NCBI RefSeq assembly: GCF_004402485.1
Contig: NZ_SOFG01000022.1
Location: forward strand, 1 to 64,000
Length of the DNA: 64,000 nt
Direction of reading: 5' to 3'
Source: Cryobacterium algoricola
GTDB lineage: Bacteria > Actinomycetota > Actinomycetes > Actinomycetales > Microbacteriaceae
The position numbers and the translations under genes were made by a program. The notes below the pieces were generated by a model. It worked only from the letters and a program-made list of their open reading frames with translations, had not been told where the DNA came from and did not search any database. Shown here piece after piece: positions 41,175 through 49,500 of the stretch (position 1 is the stretch's first letter; each line of letters begins with the position of its first letter).

Positions 41175-42161
41175 CTACTCGCCCCGCGACGTGGCCGCGT
41201 TCCGTGCGGCGAGCCGGGCGAAGGCATCCGTCAGTTCCGGCGGGCCGACCACGTCAATGGCGGTGTCGAAGCGGTTCAGGGACGCGGCGAGGGCGATCCA
41301 GGACCAGGATCCCGAGGTATACCGACACCTGTCAGGTCCGAGAGCCTCGACCACGCCGTCGCCCGCGAACGGGAGCACGGCACGAGCGGCAAGGTGCAGC
41401 TCGACCGTTCCGGTGCACGGCCACGCGTTCGCCTCGGCTGAGCCCTTGAAGTGGGCCGAGGCGTAGCCCTTGGCGTCGCCACCCGGGAGCTCGCGCTGGC
41501 CGAAGCGGGGGCCGGTCGGGGTGCGCGGGGTGATCCGGTCGGCGCGGAAGATCCGCCAGTCGTACCGGTCGAGATCCCACGCGACGAGGTACCAGCGGCC
41601 GTGGGAGGTGACGAGGTGGTGCGGTTCGACCCGCCGTGGCGGCCTCGGTTCAGCGGCGTCGGCGCCCGGCTCCGCGCTCGCGTAGTCGAACCGGAGCACC
41701 TCGCGGGCGCGGACCGCCGCGGAGAGGGCGAGGAGGACATCCGCTGAGACCTGAACGGCGGGGCCCTCGCCCGGGCGCGGGACGGTCGTGAAGTCGAGGG
41801 CATCTAGGCGGTGGCGCAGCCGGGACGGCATCACCTGCCGCACCGTGGTGAGCGTCCGCAGGGCCGCCTCCTCGATTCCCGCCCCGGTGACGGTGGCCGT
41901 TTGGAGTGCCACGGCCAGCGCGACGACCTGGTCGTCGTCGAAGAGGAGCGGCGGCAGCTCGCTTCCGGCGTCGAGCCGGTAGCCGCCGTCCGGCCCCATG
42001 GTCGCCTGGATGCGGTAGCCCAGCTCGCGAAGGCGGTCGACGTCGCGGCGCACCGTGCGGTGGCTGATGTCCAGCCGTTCGGCGAGCAGGGCGCCGGGCC
42101 AGTCGCGCCGGGTCTGCAGCAGCGACAGCAGATTCAGCAGCCGCGCGGTGGTCGTCGTCAT
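41175..42161 (-). CDS. WYL-domain transcriptional regulator
   Basis: A 328-residue regulator: N-terminal HTH_11 helix-turn-helix (about 1-55: LLSLLQTRRDWPGALLAERL, then DISHRTVRRDVDRLRELG), a linker, and a WYL ligand domain (about 140-230: VEPHHLVTSHGRWYLVAWDL) followed by a WCX-type C-terminal region. WYL domains bind nucleotides or single-stranded nucleic acid in studied cases. ATG 42161. It is divergent from the VOC protein gene across about 100 bp and likely controls it. Confidence 0.9.
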   Translation of the reverse strand: MTTTTARLLNLLSLLQTRRDWPGALLAERLDISHRTVRRDVDRLRELGYRIQATMGPDGGYRLDAGSELPPLLFDDDQVVALAVALQTATVTGAGIEEAALRTLTTVRQVMPSRLRHRLDALDFTTVPRPGEGPAVQVSADVLLALSAAVRAREVLRFDYASAEPGADAAEPRPPRRVEPHHLVTSHGRWYLVAWDLDRYDWRIFRADRITPRTPTGPRFGQRELPGGDAKGYASAHFKGSAEANAWPCTGTVELHLAARAVLPFAGDGVVEALGPDRCRYTSGSWSWIALAASLNRFDTAIDVVGPPELTDAFARLAARNAATSRGE

Positions 42162-42262
42162 TCCTCGATCGTAGTTCGAGTAGAGGACCGAAACTGTCCT
42201 AGACGGATGTCAGAGTGACCGTTGTCGGGACCCGCCCGGCACCGTTCTCACTAGGAGCAGAC

Positions 42263-42736
42263 ATGAGTATCACGACCACCACGCACCTCAACTTCCACGG
42301 CGACGCCCGAGCGGCTCTCGAGTTCTACCAGTCCGTCTTCGGCGGCCAGGTCACCATCGCGACGTACGGCGACTTCGGGATGCCCCAGGACGCCCCCGGG
42401 GCCGCGAACGTCGTCTTCGGCCAGGTCGAGACCGAGGCCGGCTTCCGGGTGATGGCGTACGACATCCCCGGCCAGGCAGGCGACTCGGCCACCGCAGCAC
42501 GCCCGGCCGGCTCGACCCGCCGCGAGAACGGCGTCACCCTCACTGACCAGCCGTTCTTCGTCTCCGTCCGCGGCGACGCCCTCGACGAAATCCAGGGCTA
42601 CTGGGCCGCGCTCTCGGCCGGGGCCTCCATCGTGGAGCCGCTCGCGGCATCCGCCTGGAGCCCCGGATTCGGCATGCTCACCGACGCGTTCGGCGTGACC
42701 TGGATTCTCGACGTGGCCGCCGCGTACACCGCCTAA
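42263..42736 (+). CDS. VOC-family protein (PhnB/glyoxalase-like)
   Basis: A 157-residue protein with two beta-alpha-beta-beta-beta units: TTHLNFHGDARAALEFYQSV, then FGGQVTIATYGDFGMP, and a second unit ending GFGMLTDAFGVTWILDV. This is the PhnB-like branch (3-demethylubiquinone methyltransferase-like name) of the vicinal oxygen chelate superfamily; actual substrate unknown. ATG 42263 with AGGAG at 6 bases. Paired with the divergent WYL regulator. Confidence 0.9.
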   Translation: MSITTTTHLNFHGDARAALEFYQSVFGGQVTIATYGDFGMPQDAPGAANVVFGQVETEAGFRVMAYDIPGQAGDSATAARPAGSTRRENGVTLTDQPFFVSVRGDALDEIQGYWAALSAGASIVEPLAASAWSPGFGMLTDAFGVTWILDVAAAYTA

Positions 42737-42779
42737 TAGGCGGGACGCGACGACCCGTGGCGGGTGACCACGGCAGCTG

Positions 42780-44255
42780 TCAGAGGACGTCGCGAGCCGG
42801 GCGGCTTCGGGCGATTCCGACCAGCACAAGTGCGGCCGCTGCAGCCGTGAGGGTGACCCCGGCGACGGTGACGCCGGTTTGGAACGCGGCCGCCTGGTCC
42901 GCGCTCCAGGCCGGTGCTGAGATGGTGCCGGTGAAGAGCGCCGCGAGAATGGTGCCGGTCACCGCGATCCCGACCCCGGTGGCGACCTGGCTCGACGTGT
43001 CGACGAGGGCGGCGCCGATTGTGGTGCGGTTCTTCGGCAGGCCCCGCATAACGTTCGTGCCGGCGACCACGCCGACCACGCGCATCCCTGCTGCGACGAG
43101 CACGAGGGAAAGGGCGACCCAGACGTAGCCGAAGCGACTCCCGGCCGCGAAGACGGCGAGGCCGAGCACGACCGCTGCCGCACTCATCCAGGCTGCGCGG
43201 TTCATCCCGAATCTGGCGACGAAGGGGCCGACGAGGCGGCCGCCGCCGAGCAGCACGATGACCTGGGGAAGCATGCCGATTGCGGCCAGGGCCGGCGGCC
43301 AGCCCCAGGCGAACTGGAGCTGCAGGGTCACCATGTAGCTGAGGCCGGAGATCGCGAGGCCCGACGCGGCCTTGTAGGCGAGTCCGCTGGAGACGAGGGG
43401 CAGGGCGATGAGGTGCAGGTCCAGAAGGGGATACCGGGCCATGCGCTCGCGGACGACGAACAGGATCGCCGCGATCACGGCACCGCCCGTTGCCGCCCAG
43501 GGGGTCCAGCAACCGGCGCCCTCCCCCACGAACAGCGTCGGGGCCACGATCGCCAGCACGATAGTGGCGGTGCCGAGAAGGGCTCCCGCGATGTCCAGCG
43601 GGTCGCGGTGGAGTTCGGCGGGAAGGTCCTGGGCGATGCCGATCCGGATGCCGACAAAGGCCAGCACAGCAATCGGCACGTTGATCAGCAGCAGCACCTG
43701 CCACGGCGCGACGGCGAGGATGAAGCCGCCGACGGTCGGGCCGATCGCCAGGCCCACCAGCCCGACCGTGGAGATGAGGGTGATCGCGCGGACGCGCAGG
43801 TTCTCGTCGTCGAAGAGCCGGAACGCCAGTGCCATCGAGCCCGGGGTGGTCATGGCCGCGGCGATGCCCATGGCGACCCGCACTGCGATGAGCTGTTCGG
43901 TCGTCGTGACGAGGGCGGTGGCCAGGCTCGCGAGACCCAGCACCGACAGCCCGATCAGCATCACCCGGCGGCGGCCGAACCGGTCGGCGATGGCGCTGAA
44001 CAGCAGCATCAGCCCGCCGAAGACGACCGCATACGCGCCCGTGACCCACTGCAGTGCGGTGGTCGACGCGTCCAGTTCGCGCCCGATGGTGGGGAGCGCG
44101 ACGTTGAGGATCGAGTTGTCGAGCATCTCGAACAGGAACACCGCGGACAACCCGGCGAGCGCCACGGCGGCGGCCCTCAGGGTCTGCGGGCGGTGGCGAT
44201 CCGGTGAGACGCGGGAATCATCGGTCGGGTTCGGTAGCTCATTCTGGTTGCTCAT
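42780..44255 (-). CDS. DHA2-family MFS multidrug exporter
   Basis: A 491-residue 14-helix exporter: FLFEMLDNSILNVALPTIGR (motif D1-like), motif A loop ADRFGRRRVMLIG, motif C GLVGLAIGPTVGGFILA. A cytoplasmic hydrophilic N-terminus (about 1-25) precedes helix 1. GGAG sits 9 bases before ATG 44255 but only 3 before ATG 44261, so 44255 is preferred. Convergent with the VOC gene. Confidence 0.92.
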   Translation of the reverse strand: MSNQNELPNPTDDSRVSPDRHRPQTLRAAAVALAGLSAVFLFEMLDNSILNVALPTIGRELDASTTALQWVTGAYAVVFGGLMLLFSAIADRFGRRRVMLIGLSVLGLASLATALVTTTEQLIAVRVAMGIAAAMTTPGSMALAFRLFDDENLRVRAITLISTVGLVGLAIGPTVGGFILAVAPWQVLLLINVPIAVLAFVGIRIGIAQDLPAELHRDPLDIAGALLGTATIVLAIVAPTLFVGEGAGCWTPWAATGGAVIAAILFVVRERMARYPLLDLHLIALPLVSSGLAYKAASGLAISGLSYMVTLQLQFAWGWPPALAAIGMLPQVIVLLGGGRLVGPFVARFGMNRAAWMSAAAVVLGLAVFAAGSRFGYVWVALSLVLVAAGMRVVGVVAGTNVMRGLPKNRTTIGAALVDTSSQVATGVGIAVTGTILAALFTGTISAPAWSADQAAAFQTGVTVAGVTLTAAAAALVLVGIARSRPARDVL

Positions 44256-44383
44256 ATCCATCTCTCCACGTGGGGAGAAGTGGCTGCTCGATGAGCAACG
44301 TATGAGCGCGGGCAGAGCCCCGCGGTTTTACTTCCGGTGCAGCCAGACTAGCGAGCCGCGTTCGGGAATGACAACTCGACGTA

Positions 44384-44935
44384 TCAGCGGTGACGCCCCA
44401 TCGGCCCGGTCTTCCGCCTCGCCGCGCCGAGCTTCCGATTCGCAAAGGGGCGCGCGCCGAACGTGAGCACGAAGTGGTCGATGAGAGCGGCCTCAACCTC
44501 CTCGGGATCCTCGACTCCCGTCTCCAGCCAGGCAACGAGCAGCTCCGCGCTGCCGGCGAGCTGCCACACGTAGCGGCCTCCCCAGTGCCCCACCTTCTCG
44601 CCCGCGCCGTGCCGCCGATACTCGGTCAGCCGCTTCCGCAGACCCCGTTTGCCCTTCGCCCCGGCGCCGGCCTTCCCGATATAGAGCACGGATGCCGCGT
44701 CGAGCCACGCCTCCGCCAGGAGCGCATTCGACACGGTCGGGTTGCGCTCCTTGAACCTCCCGGCCGGGCTCGTCTCGAGGAAGTACGGGCTCCGATCATC
44801 GGCACGGAGGACCAGGTAGACGCCCGGCGCTGCCGGCAGGGTCGCAGCCGCGAGATCCGCGAACCGCACGAAGCCCGTGAAGCCCGCGTTTTCGAGCCCG
44901 AGTCGCGTCCAGTCCATCTCCCCAGTCTGGCGCAT
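44384..44935 (-). CDS. GIY-YIG-like nuclease-fold protein
   Basis: A 183-residue protein with GVYLVLRAD (GIY strand) and VLYIGKAGAGAKGKRGLRKRLTEY (YIG strand followed by the basic helix) of GIY-YIG nucleases. The C-terminal AALIDHFVLTFGARPFANRK includes an Asn at the position where GIY-YIG domains often end. Single-domain proteins of this kind have no assigned role. The start is either ATG 44935 or ATG 44917 (MDWTRLG). Confidence 0.75.
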   Translation of the reverse strand: MRQTGEMDWTRLGLENAGFTGFVRFADLAAATLPAAPGVYLVLRADDRSPYFLETSPAGRFKERNPTVSNALLAEAWLDAASVLYIGKAGAGAKGKRGLRKRLTEYRRHGAGEKVGHWGGRYVWQLAGSAELLVAWLETGVEDPEEVEAALIDHFVLTFGARPFANRKLGAARRKTGPMGRHR

Positions 44936-45053
44936 CGCTCACCGCGCGCCCGCCGGGCGTGGCCTGGCCTCCGGGACGCCCGCGCGCCGCAGCCCCGAAA
45001 CCGCCGAGCTCTCCGGCAGATGGGATGCACGACCTGAGAGACTGGACACCATC

Positions 45054-45428
45054 ATGAGGACTCTCCTGAACATCATCTGGTTCGTGCTCTCGGGCTTCTG
45101 GCTGTTCCTCGGCTATATGCTGGCCGCGCTGATCATGTTCGTGCTCATCATCACCATCCCCTGGGGAATCGCCGCCGCCCGCATCGGCGTCTACGCGCTC
45201 TGGCCGTTCGGCAAGACCGTCGTCTCCACGCCGAACGCGGGTCTCGGGTCGTTCCTCGGCAACGTGCTCTGGGTGGTGCTGGTCGGCTGGTGGATCGCCC
45301 TGACCCACCTCACCACCGGGATCGCGCTCTGCATCACGATCATCGGCATCCCCATGGGGATCGCCAACTTCAAGCTGATCCCGGTCGCACTCCTGCCGCT
45401 CGGCAAGGAGATCGTCGACCTGCCGTAG
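45054..45428 (+). CDS. YccF-family inner-membrane protein
   Basis: A 124-residue protein with two YccF repeats: LLNIIWFVLSGFWLFLGYML, then ITIPWGIAAARIGVYALWPFG, and again LGNVLWVVLVGWWIALTHLT, then IGIPMGIANFKLIPVALLPLG. Four hydrophobic segments. The family is widespread and uncharacterised. ATG 45054 is chosen because the conserved domain begins there. Last ordinary host gene before the low-GC island. Confidence 0.9.
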   Translation: MRTLLNIIWFVLSGFWLFLGYMLAALIMFVLIITIPWGIAAARIGVYALWPFGKTVVSTPNAGLGSFLGNVLWVVLVGWWIALTHLTTGIALCITIIGIPMGIANFKLIPVALLPLGKEIVDLP

Positions 45429-45709
45429 TTCTCACCGGTGGCGCGGGAGACACCCCCTCGAGCGGATGCATTTTGCAATCCGCCGCCTACACGAGGCAAA
45501 GCTTGTACCAGTGACTCAATCCCTCTGACGCCTGCGATCGACTAGGGCCGCGAACACTGAAAGGCTCTCTTGATTGAAGGGAACCATCCCTCGCCCCTCC
45601 GGTTAGTGCTGTGGATTCTCGGCAGCCTCCTTGCCGTTATGAGTGCGATCAGCCTGATTGCCGTGCAGTGGTCGCTAACTGACGACTGGTGGATCTGCGT
45701 AAGTTTCTC

Positions 45710-46045
45710 CGTCTTCGCCGCGCGTGGCTCACGATCGCGGCCGCCAGCCACCGAAGTTCGTCGCGCCCGGACAAGTCCTGCTTGTCGGCCGCCGGCGGCG
45801 CCGGGAAGCACCGCACGCTCCAGGGCCGAGCCGCTGCTCCCCGTTGGTAGGCGGCGAGCGCCAGCCAGACCCGGTCGCCCACAGCGAAGTGCGCCACGCC
45901 TGCGCCGACCAACACCACGCTGCCTGCGCCATTCTGTCCGGGCACAACCCCCTCAAGCGTGGGTGACTCGCCGGGTACTGAGCCGCGGCGCGATTTCCAA
46001 TCGGTAGGGTTCACCCCGCTGACCACGATCCGCACCGGCAGCTCT
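45710..46045 (-). pseudogene. Decayed fragment of an NADPH:quinone reductase (MDR family)
   Basis: On the minus strand a frame reads VRIVVSGVNPTDWKSRRGSV, then VVPGQNGAGSVVLVGAGVAH and FAVGDRVWLALAAYQRG, unmistakably the GroES-like N-terminal domain of a zinc-free quinone oxidoreductase. The usual first 25-30 residues are missing, and after AYQRG the expected sequence dissolves into shifted frames (ERAVLPGAA-like residues appear in another frame). The Rossmann domain is absent. It lies at the left edge of the island and may be a host gene destroyed by the insertion. Confidence 0.7.
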
Positions 46046-46541
46046 CGGGCTCCGGATCGATCACTGGCCGATCGGCGTTCTGGAGCACGGACGCCCGTTT
46101 TCGGGAACACGCTGTCGGCTGTCCACCTCAGACTGGGTACCGGGAGAAAAAACCTACCCCGAATCGAAATCCTTGACTGGGAAGAAGTCGACAGCCGCAT
46201 GCAGGGAAAGTGTCCCGAGACTTCTTCCGATGCATAGTGCGACGTTGCAGCGGGCTGAATTTCGCCGCAGCGAAATACTAGTTGTTGTCGGAGGGCGCTT
46301 GGGAGATCGCATCCAGTGCACACGGCCTGCGGCGTTAAACTACCTTGGGGGTCTTAGAGGAATCGCCCGACCACCGCCGCCGACTGCCCAGAAAGCGTGC
46401 ACCGCACTTTGCGACCTGTCCTCGACGAGATTGGAATCATATGGTTTACGCCGCGCTAAGCAGTGAATTTTTGCGGCAATCCGCCCTCCGTAACCGCACA
46501 TTGCGTCGCGCTAGCTTAGCCACGTTCAAAGAAGCGACAGA
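46046..46541. other. Gene-free region before the methyltransferase
   Basis: About 500 bp of mixed, lower-GC sequence. Only short open frames without ribosome sites or recognisable domains were found. It must contain the promoter of the methyltransferase gene, but no convincing -35/-10 pair stands out. Confidence 0.5.
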
Positions 46542-48083
46542 GTGAACGCGGCCTCAATCGCTCAGACATCCGGTGCCTTCACATATGTCGATCTGTTCGC
46601 GGGCTGCGGCGGCCTCTCATTGGGTTTGAGAAGGGCCGGCGGTACGCACGTAATGGCCGTCGAGAAGTCGCCGATGGCGAGCGAGACGTATTTCAAGAAC
46701 CAACTGAACCGCAGCAATTTTGAGTGGCGAAAGCATCTGGAGCGCGGCGTAACTGAGCAGGGCGCCCACGGTCTGATAGTTGGCACAGTCGAATCCCTAC
46801 TTGATGACGCCGCGACGATGAGCCGGATGGCTCACGCTCAACTCGACCTCGTTGCTGGGGGGCCACCCTGCCAGGGCTTCTCTCTGGCCGGCCGACGCAG
46901 GTCAAGCGATCCACGAAACCAACTTGCCTGGCAGTTTCTTCGCTTCGTTGATGCAACGAACCCGCGTTTCGTCATCATTGAGAACGTCGTCGGCATGCAC
47001 CGCAAGTTCCACGCCACTAGCAGCCAATCTCCATTCGACAGCCTTCGAAAGGCATTGGCGGAACAAGGGACGAAGGGCTATCGCGTGCAGGGCGTACTTG
47101 TCAATGCGAAACACTACGGTGCGCCTCAAAGCCGACCCCGCATGATGCTGATTGGAGTTCGTGAGGACGTGGCGCAAGAACTCGGCGTTGTTCCCTCAAC
47201 ATCCATTCTGGAATCTGGATTCTCCGACGAGTCTCCCTTCGTTGCCAAGTCTCTTCTTCCCCGAGGCCGAGTCATTAGGAACGAAGTCCGCACCGTTGCT
47301 GAGGCGATAGGCGATTTGGACCCTGGCATCGACCACATGGAACGATTGGGGCCGAAAACGGGATACATTGAAGAAATCTCCGATTCAGCTCGCTGGCATC
47401 TCACTGCGGCCGACGTGCGCTCAGACGGGCGAGAGGCCCGACGAGCAAACACTGAGCTTCGGAGCCACCGGCCATCGACTGTTCAACTCTTTCGCCTCTT
47501 GAAGATACTTAAGCGCTATCAGGCTGTGGCCGCAGCGAGGAAAGCGAAGATGGGCGACTTCACCGATGAGGCCTCCGCGCCTCTTCGGGAAATAATGGCC
47601 CGCATCGATTTCCCGGTCAGCTCTCCCGATGGGATTTTGAAAGCCGAGAACGAGGCCGCCTTCTTTCAGCTTATTCGAGACCACTTGACTCTCAAGCACT
47701 CGCAGACGGTACTTGATTGGACTGAACCTTCGCGAACCGTTGTCACGATTCCAGACGACTATATCCATCCGCTACTCCCTCGGACTTTTTCCGTCCGAGA
47801 GCTCGCGCGCCTCCAGGGGTTCCCCGATGCGTTCGAGTTCTACGGCAAAGTGACTACCGGCGGTGAGAGCAGACGAGTCGACGTTCCCCAATATTCTCAG
47901 GTTGGAAATGCGGTTTCACCCTTCGTTGGGACAGCCCTTGGAAGCATGGTTAGCGGGTATGTGAAGAAACTCGCCGTCGGCACGTTTCCTGTTGTCGAAT
48001 CTCCCGACATCGATCCTTTAACGGCTGGACTGCAACCAACGGGAGATGGTGCACCCGAACACCCAAACGCCTATCTTGCGTAG
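46542..48083 (+). CDS. C5-cytosine DNA methyltransferase
   Basis: A 513-residue enzyme with all core motifs in order: I DLFAGCGGLSLGL (about 17-29), IV GGPPCQGFSLAGRR with catalytic Cys (about 106-119), VI ENVVG (about 147), VIII APQSRPRMMLIG (about 194), IX SVRELARLQGFP (about 417) and X QVGNAVSP (about 453). The region between VIII and IX (about 220-400) is a long target-recognition domain. It transfers methyl from S-adenosylmethionine to C5 of cytosine in a specific, unknown site. GTG at 46542 gives a full motif I. It faces the DptFGH-like operon, with dead IS elements between. It could be an orphan enzyme, but proximity suggests it marks self DNA for that operon. Confidence 0.93.
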   Translation: MNAASIAQTSGAFTYVDLFAGCGGLSLGLRRAGGTHVMAVEKSPMASETYFKNQLNRSNFEWRKHLERGVTEQGAHGLIVGTVESLLDDAATMSRMAHAQLDLVAGGPPCQGFSLAGRRRSSDPRNQLAWQFLRFVDATNPRFVIIENVVGMHRKFHATSSQSPFDSLRKALAEQGTKGYRVQGVLVNAKHYGAPQSRPRMMLIGVREDVAQELGVVPSTSILESGFSDESPFVAKSLLPRGRVIRNEVRTVAEAIGDLDPGIDHMERLGPKTGYIEEISDSARWHLTAADVRSDGREARRANTELRSHRPSTVQLFRLLKILKRYQAVAAARKAKMGDFTDEASAPLREIMARIDFPVSSPDGILKAENEAAFFQLIRDHLTLKHSQTVLDWTEPSRTVVTIPDDYIHPLLPRTFSVRELARLQGFPDAFEFYGKVTTGGESRRVDVPQYSQVGNAVSPFVGTALGSMVSGYVKKLAVGTFPVVESPDIDPLTAGLQPTGDGAPEHPNAYLA

Positions 48084-48145
48084 GGCGGGACTGCTGTCGG
48101 TCTAATTGCCTCCTGATTTCTGAGCATTTCGTTTCTCACGTAAGG

Positions 48146-48372
48146 ATGTTCATCGCGCCAAAGGATCTCTCCCTCGACTTCCATCGTGACGTCGTTGCAG
48201 TCGCCCGAAGAACGAGACCCCCTCGCGCGGGTCGCGAAAGACCTCGGGACCTTGGAGTCACGTCTGAACGCTGGCTGAAACTGGCCAATATCGAGGACGG
48301 CAACCGCTCAGGCGCCACTCAGGCCGATGCTGCTGAGCTGCGGGAGGCGAGAGTGAGAACCTGCACCGGCAC
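48146..48372 (+). pseudogene. Remnant of an IS3-family transposase orfA
   Basis: The frame reads DFHRDVVAVARR, then after shifted frames (VAKDLG appears in another frame) TSERWLKLANIEDGNRSGAT and QADAAELREAR. These match the helix-turn-helix protein OrfA of IS3-type elements of actinobacteria. Frameshifts and loss of the C-terminus, and absence of OrfB, show a dead fragment. Confidence 0.75.
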
Positions 48373-48383
48373 CGGGATGCCTC

Positions 48384-48608
48384 GTGTCAGGCGTCGCCCC
48401 GTACCTCCTGAACCGCCGCGCGCACCCAACCTACTCGACCCTCAAGCGTCTAGTGGCCGCGATCGATCGTGATGCGAGGAAGCCGCGGCCGGTAGTCCCG
48501 GCGCCCTCGACCCGCAAACGCGTCAGTCCGTTCGTCTTCCGCGACACCACGCCCGACGTCAATGTTCGCGATGCCTTCCACTACGCACGCAATATGGAAG
48601 GCATTTGA
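48384..48608 (+). pseudogene. C-terminal remnant of IS21-family istA
   Basis: Frame APYLLNRRAHPTYSTLKRLV, then AAIDRDARKPRPVVPAPSTR and VNVRDAFHYARN resembles the extreme C-terminus of IS21-type IstA transposases. Its TGA (48606-48608) overlaps the ATG of the istB remnant, the normal istA/istB junction. The catalytic DDE part is missing. Confidence 0.65.
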
Positions 48609-49420
48609 TGTTCACCAGCCTCGATCGCGTCAAGGTCCGGGCCCTGCCTGTCACGCATGTTGCGACCAGATTGGATGAACTCATACAGGACGAAGCCAGC
48701 GACACCCTCACCCCACGAGCAGCTCTACCTCACAGGCTTCGATGATTCATTTGAGCCCCGGCGCCTCAACAAGGTCGACAACCTCGCCCGTCAGGCCACG
48801 TTCCCGATCCCATACACGACCACGGCGAGATCGACTAACGTGACGGGCACGGCATCACTCTGGTTCGGATACGCCGTAATGCCGCCCACGACTGGAGCTT
48901 CGATCCGACGAACCTGCTGATCGTCTAGCCTGCCGGCGACAGGAAGACAGATCTCGCCTGCGCTCTAGCATTCGGCGCCTGCCAAAGCGAACACTCCGTG
49001 GCCTACCTCCGGATGGGTAACCCCGCCCGTCATCGCCGGAGGCAAAAGCATGGCGCGCCAAAGACTCAACGACCTCTCCAACATCGACCGGCTCCTCATC
49101 TGCGGCTTCTCACCGTCCGCATAGACAGCGATTTCGGCTGCGACCTCTTCGCTATCCTCGCCAATTGCGAAACGGGCTGCTGACGATGATCGCCCCAGTC
49201 CGAACCCATGCACTGGGTTGACGAGCTGCCCGACTGAGTCGCTGCAGACTCGATCGTGAGCCGCCTTTCCAACTATTCCCGAGTCGTCGACCTCGGCCAG
49301 ATCCACATGCGTCGACACCGCAATGACCGAGCCCCCGCCAGAACGATTACTGGGAGGTATCCCCAGCGGCCCCCGCACCCAGCCCGGGTCGCTACCACCT
49401 CGCCAGAACCGCGCCACTAA
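48608..49420 (+). pseudogene. Decayed IS21-family istB ATPase gene
   Basis: Starting at ATG 48608 the pieces appear in order but in several frames: VTHVATRLDELIQDEASDTL, VDNLARQATFPIPYTTTA, GITLVRIRRNAAHDWSFDPT, NLLIV then a stop where the P-loop begins, TDLACAL, SEHSVAYLRMG, DLFAILANCE, and WVDELPDSVAADSIVSRLSN, then YSRVVDLGQIHMRRHR. This is the IstB helper ATPase with at least four frameshifts or stops, so the element is long dead. Confidence 0.8.
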
Positions 49421-49500
49421 CTGCGCGGACCGCCACTACCAACGAGCGCTGCTCGCCAGAGCGCTCGTCTTGCCTAGGTTCGTTCGCGCGGTACCCTCGT

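Noticed and set aside
45570-45720. Hydrophobic open frame after the YccF gene (LVLWILGSLLAVMSAISLIA)
   Set aside because: The hydrophobic part is short and then runs antisense through the quinone-reductase remnant; no stable protein is likely. It may be a truncated membrane-protein start.
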